Position numbers and translations under genes: made by a program | The notes under the pieces: model-generated | The model's database searches: none | Seen by the model: the letters and a program-made list of their open reading frames with translations, nothing else | Told to the model about the DNA's origin: nothing | Origin: Triglochin maritima | Lineage: Eukaryota > Streptophyta > Magnoliopsida > Alismatales > Juncaginaceae | Direction: 5' to 3' | Length of the DNA: 64,000 nt | Assembly (NCBI GenBank): GCA_963682175.1 | Contig: OY821775.1 | Coordinates: 4,650,001 to 4,714,000, forward strand | Shown here: in pieces, positions 1-10,700 of the stretch | Layout of the letters: every line of letters starts with the position of its first letter | How positions within the stretch are numbered: the first letter of the stretch is position 1

Positions 1-2
1 TG

Positions 3-2759
3 CTATATAGGTTCCTTGCATCGCTTTCGGTTATGCCCTATACCGCCGCATCTCCCACACCTTACCTTTCTTCCAGAGTGTTCGTCCATCTCGTTTCGGA
101 TTCGCGTTGATTTAGGCCGACCGGGAGGTCTTTTGGTTTGGGGAGGCTTCATTGTGATGTTGCCTCGATCTGGCCAATACCTCACATCAGGAATTGGGAC
201 AAATATCGGTTTGTACGCCTCCCTGTACATTTGAACCTCATAATACGGGGACACCAGATGTGAAGTGTTGACATTTGCATGTCTGCCACTGCAAACTGCT
301 AGTACATGTGAACATGGGACGTGCATTGCAATTATGTATCCACAAGTGCAAGTAATAACTCCTTCTTCAAATTTCACGAGGTATTTTTTCTGGTCATTGG
401 CTTCAACCTGATACATCAGCTGGTGGTACCGAGTTACTGTATGTGTTCTGGCCAGATTACTGTTTGCCGTCACCACGGTGTGGACTGTCGGTACATATGT
501 TTCATTCCACGACTCGGCGACGTCCCTTCTTTTAACAAAGAATTTGTTCAAGCGGAGAAAGGTCATCAAAATCATGGTTGTAATTGGCATACCGCGTTCC
601 CCTCGTAAGACATTGTTGAAGCTTTCTGACATGTTTGTTGTCATACATCCGAAACGCCGACCCCCGTCGTGACAACAAGTCCATCTTTCCAAAGGACCTT
701 GATGTTGAATCCACTCATATATCGGTTTATGTTCCTCTGCAATAGCCTTCATTAACTCTTGAAATTTCATAAATGAATGAGTTTTACCCGCTTCGTAAAA
801 CTTGATTTGTCCCAATCTTTCCTTACAATTTCGATGTTTAGCAAAATTTACTTTCATGTGTCGAAGACAGAATCGATGTACATGGCCCTCCGAAGGTGGA
901 AATGCGGCTCGCACACAAGCATTTATTCCCGAAAATCTGTCGGTGATAATACACAAATCGGGTCGCCTTGTAACTCTACTTGCCAGCAAATGAAGGAACC
1001 ACGTCCACGACTCTGTATTCTCGCTCTCTACAACAGCAAATGTCAAAGGAAAAATTCCGTTGTTTGCATCCGTGCCCACAACAATTAGCAATAAACCTCT
1101 ATATTTGCTATAGAGGTGTGTTCCATCCACACTGACAACGGGTCTACAATAATGAAACCCACTAATTGAAGGCCCGAACACCCAAAACACACGCTTAAAC
1201 ATCTCCTCGTCTGAATTTACCTGGACAGACTCTATTTCAACAACAGATCCTTCATTGTTCTGACAAAGAACTGTGACGAACCTTCGCAAATCTTTAAAAC
1301 TGTCTTCTTCGGCACCATATATTCGGTTCAACGCTTTTTGCCTAGCATGTCATGCTTTAGCGTAACCAATTTCAAGTGAGTATTTGGTCTTCACCATTTC
1401 CATTATTTCAGCAGGAGTAATTGTGAACTTAGTTCTAACAGATGGCATTATCAAGTCGCATACAAAATTAGCACTGCATTGTTTGTTGTCGTTTAGCAAT
1501 ATCGGATTGGAACAAGTGTGCTCGGCGTCGTATGTTTTAACTTGAAAATATCTGCAACCTTTTGGAACAGACGCATGTAGACACCATTTGCAGTTATCTT
1601 CATCACGACGAATACAATGAACAGTATACTGTTTCGTTGAAGAAACCACAACTGAATACTGAACAAACTTTTTAATGTGCCACGATTGCAGAGCATGAAC
1701 CAAATCATCTTTCGTTGGGAAAATTCGTTTATCCCAGAAAGAACGACCATCTTCCGTATGCCAATTACTTCGTTCCAAATTGTTCGCAGCATCGAAGAAT
1801 GAGTGTTCAATTACCGAATTCTCTATCCAGTTGTCGTCCTCGAAGATATCGGGAAGTTCATTAAGAGTTGGAACCATGTCGTTGTTAGCAACTGCATCAT
1901 CAACAACGTCGTCGTCTTCACGGTTTATGGATTGTCCCATCGCATATATGACATCCTGCGTCTCCGGAACAACTTCATTAGCAGAAACACCTTCGGGTTC
2001 ATCTTCTACAGCGAATGGTGTGTTGTAATCCCCTAATTCCTCAGTGTCATCGTCTTGAACGCTATGCATCTCTTCCAGGCCTTCTGGTCGACTAAAATTA
2101 ATTGGGTCAACAGCTGACAAACCAAGTCCAAGGTAGGGATATGAGGTAGATGGTCCAGCTCTTCCAACAAACTCATCATGACTGTAATGCGTGGGTTCAA
2201 ATTGCGACAAACCAGGATAAGGATTTGCACTGCTAGAAGGAATGTCACACGCATTTTCTGGCCATTCGGTGCCTGTTTGGAAGTTATGCGATTGGAAAAA
2301 TGACATTTGCTGATATGCTGGAACTTCGGTTGTAGGATTTAGACTTATATTCAAATCTATTCCACAGTCCCAACCGGTCGACCTTACTGTACCATACTCC
2401 GGCGAATGAGTGTTCGTTGTCAGCGTAGGGTCGGGCACTTTAGGTTCAGCTTCCACATACACTCCAACCACAGACATCCGTTTAAACAAACGCATCAATC
2501 CATAAACCGACCTATCATTGGTTAATGGAACGTATGTCCAATCATTGTTTAATGACAATTTGGCCGTCAACTTGACATCAAACATACTGTGTGGATAACA
2601 ACATTCAGATCTTATAACATCCATTAAATCCTCATATTTGATGTTCAACGGAACAACTACCAATTTGCGGTCAGATCCTGTGTATTCTGCCACATCTCCG
2701 TTACATTCTAATTTCCCGTTATACATGACCAACAAAGATCCTTCATCATCTTTATCCAT
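3..2759 (-). pseudogene. MuDR/MURA-type Mutator-like transposase, interrupted by one in-frame TGA
   Basis: The frame from ATG 2759 to the stop at 3-5 spans about 917 codons. In order: a PB1-like N-terminal segment (about residues 5-100), an acidic linker, a MuDR DNA-binding region with a C/H zinc-binding pattern (about 330-460), and a DDE transposase core (about 535-660) with VDGTHL and ITDR supplying the two aspartates. Then come a SWIM zinc finger (CTCGYI...CSH, about 805) and a C-terminal CCHC knuckle (CGRCGGIGHNRKRC, about 900). It would cut and reinsert the element in the nucleus. A TGA at 1350-1352 splits it at a place where relatives usually have Trp, so one TGG-to-TGA change is the simplest cause. 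I prefer ATG 2759 because an acceptor AG precedes it by two bases; the open frame up to 2903 overlaps the leader exon and intron. Confidence 0.9.
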
Positions 2760-3180
2760 ACCTAAATATTTGAAAATGTGTTCAAGTGAGATGATCGAAT
2801 TTCTTACTAAATACTTAAAAAATTGAAAATACTTAAATGTTTTGGAAGTTACCTCAATCGAGTGTAGTAGCAAACGATTGTAAACGTCGAGCAATCTCTC
2901 CAATAAACAACGTTACGATACCGTAGACCTATAATCAACAAAACTAAATTCAATAATCAACTATCAAACAAGAAATAAAACGTTTTGCCTAAAAATCCAA
3001 AATCGAATTCGAGTTTCCACCAAAACGGGTTCCTAAACCAACAAAAACACCAATGTATACCATCCTAATACATAAAAAGGCAAGAAAACGGTGGAAAACA
3101 AAAAAAACGAAACCCTAACCTGAAAATCGCGAGAACCCGTCGTGAGGGAAAGGGAGGGCGTCTGGCTGCTTTTATAGACC
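2760..3180 (-). promoter_or_regulatory. Promoter and 5' leader of the MURA gene
   Basis: On the minus strand a TATAAA-type box lies at about 3170-3177. The leader then contains a telobox-like sequence (complement of AAACCCTAAC near 3110-3120), a short exon ending CGATTGAG before a GT donor at about 2850, and an intron ending TTTAG just before ATG 2759. The leader (about 2784-3180) is nearly identical to the one in front of the PMD gene (about 5680-6380), apart from a ~260-bp segment present only in the latter. Exact transcription starts are inferred, not seen. Confidence 0.6.
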
Positions 3181-3184
3181 TCCA

Positions 3185-3565
3185 GAACTCGGCGTTGGTA
3201 ACGCCAAGTTATCTTTTTTTAAGTGAACTCGGCGTTACCAACGCCGAACTATTACTTTAGAACTCGGCATCTAGGAAGCCGAGTTCTATTTAAGTAATAG
3301 TTCTCCTGGCGTGTCAATCGTCTCATGCACGATATGAGCCCCAGGAGAATAGTGATTCAAATAGAACTCGACACTGAGAGTGTCGAGTTCTATTTGATTC
3401 ACTAATCTCCTGGCAACTCAAGTCGAGTGGAATATCAAGTGGGGCAATAAAAAACCCACTTACATAGAACTCGGCATTGAAGACGCCAATTTCTATTGGT
3501 GTGAACTCGGTAGGGGTGATGCCGTGTTCACAACAAGAGAACTCGGCATCCTCAGTGCCGAGTTC
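3185..3565. repeat. Array A: seven 27-bp GAACTCGGC-type palindromes upstream of the MURA TATA box
   Basis: Units start at 3185, 3225, 3260, 3364, 3467, 3503 and 3539. Each is built as GAACTCGGC, a 9-nt variable centre, then GCCGAGTTC, with some decayed units. A different hairpin (CTCCTGGCG ... CCCAGGAG) is inserted at 3300-3350. The outer arms are conserved while centres vary (GTT/AAC, CAT/GTG), as expected if the dyad itself is maintained. The array lies directly upstream of the inferred MURA promoter. Confidence 0.85.
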
Positions 3566-3797
3566 TCTTGTAGAGTTCATTGATTTAAGAACTCGAGTTT
3601 TTTTTTTCATTTCCTGTTTCACAATCAACGAAAACAATTCAACCACGACACAATCAACGAAAACACAATTCGACCACGACACACAAACAAGTACGATAAA
3701 ACACAATACAACTACGAGTGGAATATGAAGTTCAACATTTTAACATACATCCAAAAGTACCATATAAAAACAACCAAATAAGTTCACAACTAAATAT
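3566..3797. other. Spacer between array A and the 3' end of the PMD gene
   Basis: A-rich sequence with a near-duplicate motif (ACAATCAACGAAAACA twice, 3622-3665). It probably contains the 3' untranslated region of the PMD gene. No other feature was seen. Confidence 0.4.
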
Positions 3798-5660
3798 CTA
3801 TCCTAAGTGACCTCTCAATCTCTTCTTCCTTTTAGGACGTGCTTGAGCACGTCCTCTCCCCCTGCCGCGTCCCCCTCCTCGTGCTGCATTCTCAGTATCC
3901 TGAGTCAGACCGTCAGCGTCTTCTTGAGACTGTGAATCTTCTTCTTCAACCACGCAATCCTGACTCAAATGTAATGTGGGTTCTTCAGCACCAAAACACA
4001 TCAACAAAGCCTTCATTTTTTCCTTTAATTTTCCAACCATCGAAGAGCCTGTCTTGTGATCTTTGATCACCTCGTGAATTTTATGGAGTTCTTCGTGAAA
4101 CTCATAAACTCCGTGCACCTACAGATAATTCAAAGTTAATGAAACACTAAACATAATTTTAAAACGTGATCATTGTTTCAATAAATATTTAAATCTTACC
4201 ATCTCTCGCTCTCTACCCGCTCGAGGTCTGTATAAGGTATTAGTCGGAGCCAAGCAGTGATGAACTATCCAACGTACGGTGATGCTCCAGTACCATTCCA
4301 TATACAGTCGTGTGATCTCTTCAGGAGTGGAACCTAGGAGTGGTCGCTCAAACTGTAGATAATCTCTTCTGTGCGACCAATGCTGAATGAATTGGTGATT
4401 TTCCGCCAACCAATTAACATCCGACCTCCCCTGAGCCAATTTCACTACATGTCTCTCCATCGGCTCTGGAATGTGCTGCTGTAGACCGAACTGTCTCATC
4501 ACTCGGTATGGACAATGCATAACCACCTCACCAAAATTTATAAGCCAAGTACGGCTCGTCCAGATCTCTGAACCTTCCGTACATAGTGGTGGTAACTGAC
4601 TAAGATCCAAATTTGCATAAGGGTCCCAGATCACTTGATCGAATTCCTGCACGTCCAGCTCATTCCGATAAAAATCAAGTGTCGTCGTCTTCGCACTACC
4701 CTTGAATGTTCTTGGTCGTCTCCAACGGGACCCTAATGGTGCTCTCTCGTCCTCCGGGTATACTAATGGTATTTTCTTCAAAGGTCTCCCAATATGTAGA
4801 TGTTCCCAGCACCACAACTGCAGGAACGTAAGAAAATCACACAAATGTTTCGTCGGAATCAGTGAGGCTTCATCTAACATGTGATATAAGTGGGCTAGAG
4901 CCGCACTACCCCAACTGTACTCCGATGCGACTGCCAAATCTCCGAGCAAATACAGGTACTTCAAGTGAACCATCGTACCGCTCTTATCTGCCAAAATACT
5001 ACATCCCAACTGGAAGAGAATGAAGGCTCTGGTGTGTCGTGTAACTGTCTCCTCGTCAGCATCAAAAGGCAAGTGCTGAAACTGAGCTTGCAACCAACCC
5101 AGAGTTACAGAACCCTTACGACCCAAGTCATCGGGGACCTGACCCAATAAATCCATGCAGACCTCTGACCAAACGTACTCCTGAGACTCACACACCGGCA
5201 AACCATCTACCCGCAAGCCGGTAATCATCGAGATGTCACGCAAGGTGCACGTGATCTCACCATGTCGCAGGTGAAATGAATGAGTCTCCGGTCTCCAACG
5301 CTCGACCATCGCCCCCAGTAAGGTATGATCCAACTGAACTCGGCCCAACCGAGTGACTGTGTCAAACCCTGCCATATCTAGCAGAAACAACATTCTCTCA
5401 TCAGTGATCTGCCATTCGTTGAGCTTCGATCCATGCTCAACGCATTTTCACCATCAACATCCTTCTGCATAAATTTAGAGAAATGTCAGAATATTGAAAT
5501 TCACGTGTAAATATTTAACTTGAAAACGTAAAATACTTACAAAATCTTTGAACAAGTCAGACTTGTGGTTGACCTGCAAAACCAACACCGATCTGTCTAC
5601 CGGACCCTGTGAAGCGTAGCTACCTCCAACTGAACCAGTACTAGAACCACCAAACTCCAT
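3798..5660 (-). pseudogene. Plant mobile domain (MAIN-like/PP7-long-form-like) protein, three exons, frameshifted
   Basis: Exon 1 is 5541-5660 (starts MEFGGSS, includes GPVDRSVL typical of MAIN-like proteins), exon 2 is 4200-5464 and exon 3 is 3798-4118, all with GT-AG borders. Exon 2 holds the PMD, including LLDMAGFDTVTRLG and ITCTLRDISMITGL. Exon 3 ends in an acidic stretch, then a Gly-Arg-rich, basic nuclear-localisation-like tail. Exon 1 splices in phase to KDVDGEN, but the PMD frame only opens one base off. Adding one A in the AAAA run near 5443-5446 would rejoin them, so one base appears lost (or mis-assembled). Host members (MAIN, MAIL1) act in silencing and expression control; the role of the transposon versions is unknown. 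Confidence 0.85.
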
Positions 5661-6380
5661 CTGTACATAACACGTTAACAAGTGAGATGATCGAATTTCT
5701 TACTAAATACTTAAAAAGTTGAGAATACTCTAATGTTTTAGAAATTACCTCAATCGACTGTAGTAGCAAACGGCTGTAAACGTCGAACAATCTCTCCAAT
5801 AAAACCAACTACAATAAACAACATTACGAATCATGTCAGATTTTTTTTAAAATTTTGACAGAACATCTCCTATATTTCTTAAATTGGTAAATTTAAACCT
5901 GCACGGTAGAACAAACTAACAATACTACAAAATTCAATTCTAACATACATTCAAACTCACATACATTTAAACTCAAATAAATCACTTTTAAGTTTACATT
6001 AATTCAAATTAACATACATTCAAACCTAAATAACAACATAAAATCTATTTTTAATCACAATAATAGTACTTAAATTCAACTATTTTTAAGATGACTACCG
6101 TAGACCTATAATCAACAAAACTAAATTCAATAATCAACTATCAAACAAGAAATAAAACGTTTTGCCTAAAAACCCAAAATCGAATTCGAGTTTCCACCAA
6201 AACGGGTTCCTAAATCAACAAAAACACTACAATCATACATAAAACAACAATATATATCATCCTAATAGATAAAAAGGCAAAAAACGGTGGAAAATGAAAA
6301 AAAAATCGAAACCCTAACCTTAAAAACTCGGAACTCGGCGGATGGGGGAGAGGGGGGCGTCGGGTTGTTTATATAGCCCG
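5661..6380 (-). promoter_or_regulatory. Promoter and 5' leader of the PMD gene (paralogue of the MURA leader)
   Basis: A TATATAAA box lies at about 6368-6375 on the minus strand, followed by a telobox-like motif near 6308-6318, a leader exon ending CGATTGAG/GT at about 5750 and an intron ending TACAG directly before ATG 5660. It aligns with 2784-3205 except for about 260 bp of AT-rich sequence (about 5838-6095) with repeated ACATACATTCAAA words, absent from the MURA leader. Start of transcription near 6340 is inferred. Confidence 0.6.
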
Positions 6381-6383
6381 ACG

Positions 6384-6831
6384 GAACTCGGCGTTGCTAA
6401 CGCCGAGTTCACTTTTTTTTAAGTGAACTCGGCGTTAGTAACGCCGAGTTTTTCCTTTAGAACTCGGCACTCTCAGTGCCGAGTTCTATTTAAGTAACTG
6501 TTCTCCTGGCGCGTCAATCGTCTCATGCACGATCTGAGCGCCAGGAGAACAGTTTCTTATATAGAACTCGGCACTCTCAGTGCCGAGTTCTATTTGAATC
6601 ACATCAGTAAAAATTATCAAGTGTTGGCCAATAAAAAACCAAGTTGAACTCGGCATCACCCATGCTGAGTTCTACCAAAGTTGAACTCGGCATCACCAGT
6701 GCCGAGTTCTTTCAAGTGTCACCTCCTAAGTGAAAATTTTAAGTGTTGGCCAATAAAAAACCAAAGTAGAACTCGGCATCACCAGTGCCGAGTTCTCAGA
6801 AGATGAACTCGGCACTGGTGATGTCGAGTTC
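6384..6831. repeat. Array B: eight 27-bp palindromes plus one 51-bp hairpin upstream of the PMD TATA box
   Basis: Palindromes begin at 6384, 6425, 6460, 6564, 6646, 6683, 6769 and 6805. The first has perfect 12-nt arms (GAACTCGGCGTT / AACGCCGAGTTC) around 3 nt. At 6500-6550 a separate hairpin has perfect 13-nt arms (GTTCTCCTGGCGC / GCGCCAGGAGAAC). A linker containing GTGTTGGCCAATAAAAAACC recurs twice. Order and spacing match array A in the part nearest the TATA box, so the arrays were duplicated together with the leaders. Confidence 0.9.
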
Positions 6832-6850
6832 TCTATGCACAAAAAAAAAA

Positions 6851-6889
6851 CCCGCCGCCGCCACGTGTCACCACGTGGTGGCAGCGGGT
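6851..6889. repeat. GC-rich inverted repeat at the right edge of the Mutator-like block
   Basis: CCCGC...CCACGTG and CACGTGG...GCGGG form a 39-nt hairpin with two G-box-like CACGTG cores. It follows array B and marks where palindromic sequence stops. Confidence 0.6.
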
Positions 6890-7721
6890 CTAGTTTGAAA
6901 ATTACTTTTAGTGGAGGTTTATTTTGGTAATTTTTTTTTTAAAAAAAATTATTTTGAAAAGTTTTCCTATAAAGTCCATCTCAATTTGTTAGTTGGTAAT
7001 TGTCAATCACATCATAACATGCCAACTCTGGACTCAGGATCGATACTCAACCCGAACTTGTACGGCACCTGCTCTTGTGAGAGGGTCGATAAGTGTTAAG
7101 TGCCCCAAGGTTTTAGCCTCCCTCTGTGGTCACAAAGTGACACCGGAGTGACATGTTTCCTCAAGTTACCAAAAAAAACATACCACAATTCACAAAGGTC
7201 ATTAGATTAATTTCCTGAATCTGCTCGGAGGATATACATAACAAAAAACCCATCAGTAGTTTATAAACTCCGGTTGATCAAACACCAAGAACAAATACAC
7301 GAACATTCATCATCCCATAACATCTTATTCATACCAAACATAAGTCTCTCCAAACAGTCATGATAATGGGACGAGCAGAATTAGCTCTTGCGGAGTGTTT
7401 CTCCGTTTCTTACATATACAGGACAAACAAATCATATACATTTAGTGTGAATACGCCAAGACATGGCCAAAATCACCAAAAATTACAAATTTGAACTCTC
7501 ATCTGAGGATCTACAGAACCTACCAATTTACTACCAAAAAGACATTCTGAAAATACATGCAAAAAAAATCATTTACAGTGATATATCTTCATCTACAAAA
7601 ATCTCATGCCAGTTACTTGACTACAAGTTGTGATGAAGCTGCCTCGATTCAAATAATGCACCAGACACCCTCCCCTTGAGAATATCAGTAATGTTGAAAT
7701 TGGCCTTTTCTGGCCCAGGAT
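6890..7721. other. Intergenic stretch and 3' untranslated region of the spatacsin gene
   Basis: AT-rich, without a convincing coding region. The part nearest 7721 should be the 3' untranslated region of the minus-strand spatacsin gene. No transposon terminus was identified between 6890 and 7200. Confidence 0.4.
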
Positions 7722-10700
7722 TCACATAATTGGGAGGTACGCTCCACCATGCCCTCGTCGCAGAACAAGAGAGCCTGCAGATTCTGGGACCTTATCCAAC
7801 AACTTGTTGCAAGCCTTTATAATATCACCAAATCCTGTTGCAGTTGTAGCCAACTGCACCTTGAGTCTTAAATCCCTTGTCCTCTTCAGTAGACTAAGGA
7901 ATGATTTCCCCAGATGTTTCATGGACTCAGCTGACGAACCCCAGACAGAAAAACGATATTGATCTGCCCTAGCTGCAACCTCTGCTCTGTGAAATTTTGC
8001 AATGTCAAGAAGCATAGATGGCTGTAATGGGAGAACAGCAACAAACTCTGCCACAAACTGCTCTATGAGATCGGGCCGGAACATTTGGTTCCACAAGACC
8101 AGTGCCCATTCACTAGGCTGGTTCAGCCTATAGGCCTCAGCAACTATTAGAGCCTCTTGGAAATGTGATTGCTCAACAAGAGCCCGGCGAGCATTTGTCT
8201 CAGAAAGGTCTAGCCAGGTAATGTCCGGGATACGGATTTGTAGGGAGACAAGTGAAGCACGAGCACATGCACGATGGGTCTTTTGGCCAGCATCAACCGT
8301 GGCGTACACCTCGGCAGCCTCAATTAGGTAGTGCATGGATTCCAATAAATTCTCACTTAGGTGGTCCTTGTGGCGACGGTGGTACCATTGCTGCAAGGAG
8401 AGATGAGAACGGGACTCGAGAAGCCCAGCAGTCTCATGCTTCATATCGAAGTGGTTGTATACCTGCGCAAAGAAAGTATTAGAGAATCTTGGAAATTAAG
8501 ATTAAAAAAATATTTATATAAAAAAGTAAATACAATTTGCAGAATTCACATTTGATTTTTCAATAATTTTATTGGAAAAAAACCATATATCAGTATCCAA
8601 ACTCCAACATTCATGGACTCAAGAGCAAATATGGTTGTTGCTCTATCTCTACTTTGTGTAGTCAATCGAGCAAATATGGTTGTTGCTCTATCTATACTTT
8701 GTGTAGTCACTCGAGCTAATATGGTTGTTGCTCTATCTATACTTTGTGTAGTCACTCGAGCTAATATGGTTGTTACTCATCTACTAGAGGGAAATGTGAC
8801 AAAAATGGCAAGAAAAAATATAAGTACTTTAATGCGTCAATAAATACCAAACTCGCCAAAAACAATGACAAACTTTAGGGAGAATAAAAGTGAGTAGCAA
8901 ACCATGGCAAGTGCATCCAGGTCGTCAGGGTTAAATTGTTTCAGTGATGTAAGGATTGCCATACGGAAGCCAGTGATTGCCGCAGCTGTAGATGTGGATG
9001 TGTCTACTGCTGAGTATTTCTGAAGAAGAAGCTCCAATTGTCCATTATCTATAAGGATACCCAAAATGAAATCCAAGGCATGAAAGTTACTAACTCCAAT
9101 AACCAAGCGAGCCAAACAACTGAAATCTCCCTCTGAAACGTAGGATTCCACCCTATTGGCAGCAAGAGTTACAAGAACATCAACTCCATCCAAACAAGAA
9201 GACGACTTGTAGAAGTGGTGAGAAAGTATCAGAAGCTCAACCTGGCAATCATTTTCAAATATTGGAACCTCGTAAGAGAACATTGTAGCAATTTACCATT
9301 CAAGCTACCTCCCAAAAGCAAATAAGTTCTTCTAGATACAATTGATTCAAAATAAATAAATTATCTGCCAGATACACAAGATAAGATTTTCCCCCAGTTG
9401 CCAACCAACTGATGCTAGAACATTGGTTCATTTTTTTGGAGGAAGGATGCCATTAGAATCACCAAATGTACTGAATAACTTTTAAAAGAAAATTTAGGAG
9501 GGATTAGATAAGACATCTCAAAGTATCCTAGAATTCTGAGAGCCGCAGCCTTAAAACATTGGAAAATCAATAGAATTCAACCATGAATATGGATATTTGC
9601 GTGTGTGCTTATCTAAACAAAAATATGTAAATGTACTTGAACATAATGCATCACGCTCACAAGCACAAAAGTAGGATGATAATTTGACAAGTATTACCTC
9701 ACAGGCATGTGGTATTTCTTTGCTAGTAATGACCAAACGCATCAAAGCATGACCCATCTCTGATTCCAACGGACAAAGTTCCGCCCACTTCAAAAAGTCT
9801 GAAAATCTCCACAAGAGAGGTGCAGGACCCTCTTCCTTTTGTGAATCCATGTATCCTCCACGATGGGCTGCCAGAAGACCCTGCTTAAAAAGCTGAAGAA
9901 TTAGAAAGGTACAGAAATGCTCTTGTAAGAAGGTAGAGAGATCAGTAAAGAAATACCTTTAAAAATGACTCTGCTAAAACATTCGCAATTCTAGCAGGAG
10001 GCATAACATGAGTCTGTACCAATAATGTTGCTTCTTCGAGGGAATCTTGAGCTTTGAGAGAGAGCAACTGCAGCAGTTCAATTGGCTTTTTTTCAAAAGC
10101 CTCGGGAAACGAGATGCACAACACTTTGGCAGCTTTGAAAACTGCAATTATTCGGTTGCAAAGCCCTCTCCCACGACCTTCACTACATTTTGTTGATAAT
10201 GATTCTAACACCTACATTTGTTAAACAAACAGTATCATAAAGCCAATTGGTAAATATTGAATAGGTGATGTACACCTACAATATGTTTTAAATTTAGACA
10301 AAAAATGCAAATATACGAAAAGGCAATAGAGACCAACAACAGCAGTCAGTCAGCCCCAAGATCAGCTGAATGTGATCAGATAATGTTAAGGTCTTACCTC
10401 TAATTGGTCCATGGTATGTTCGCCACTCACTACTCCATAAGAGTCAACAACAGTTAAACTATCCTGATCCAGCATGTTGACAGATAGCTCATTGCTGCCA
10501 CCTGAAGAAATGGAAGCAAGTTCTAGGGCAGCATCAACTATTAGAAGTTCTGGTAGCTTCTTTTCTGGAGATAACTTCTGCTGGAGCTGCTTGGCTGCCG
10601 GTATCTGTCCAAACTCCAACAGAGAGAGAACTGCTCTCTCAAGGTCTGCAGGTTGAACTCTTTCTTCCCATCCAACAAAAACTGGTGCCAAGTTTATGTT

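Larger units (their letters stand above)
1..6890 (-). mobile_element. Mutator-like element with transposase and plant-mobile-domain genes (left end outside the window)
   Basis: Two genes on the minus strand, a MURA-type transposase and a plant-mobile-domain (PMD) protein, sit in tandem. Each is preceded by a near-identical leader, TATA box and array of 27-bp palindromes. PMD genes are known passengers of plant Mutator-like elements, so I read the block as one element, or two tandemly fused copies. The MURA stop lies three bases from the window edge, so that terminus and its inverted repeat cannot be seen. The right limit is set loosely at the GC-rich hairpin near 6851-6889. No clear target duplication could be defined. 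Both genes carry one apparent inactivating lesion, so the copy looks recently disabled. Confidence 0.8.

Noticed and set aside
2760..2903. Longer N-terminus for the MURA protein (start at 2903)
   Set aside because: The same sequence in the PMD leader is clearly a leader exon plus intron, and GT/AG borders are also present here.
2784..6420. The direct repeats around the PMD gene as the two LTRs of a retrotransposon
   Set aside because: There is no TG...CA border pair, primer binding site, polypurine tract or gag-pol frame. The repeats contain the leader and TATA of each gene and differ in length by about 260 bp.
8546..8843. Open frames of 60-76 codons on both strands with 15-residue repeats
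   Set aside because: They are by-products of a 45-bp minisatellite within a spatacsin intron.
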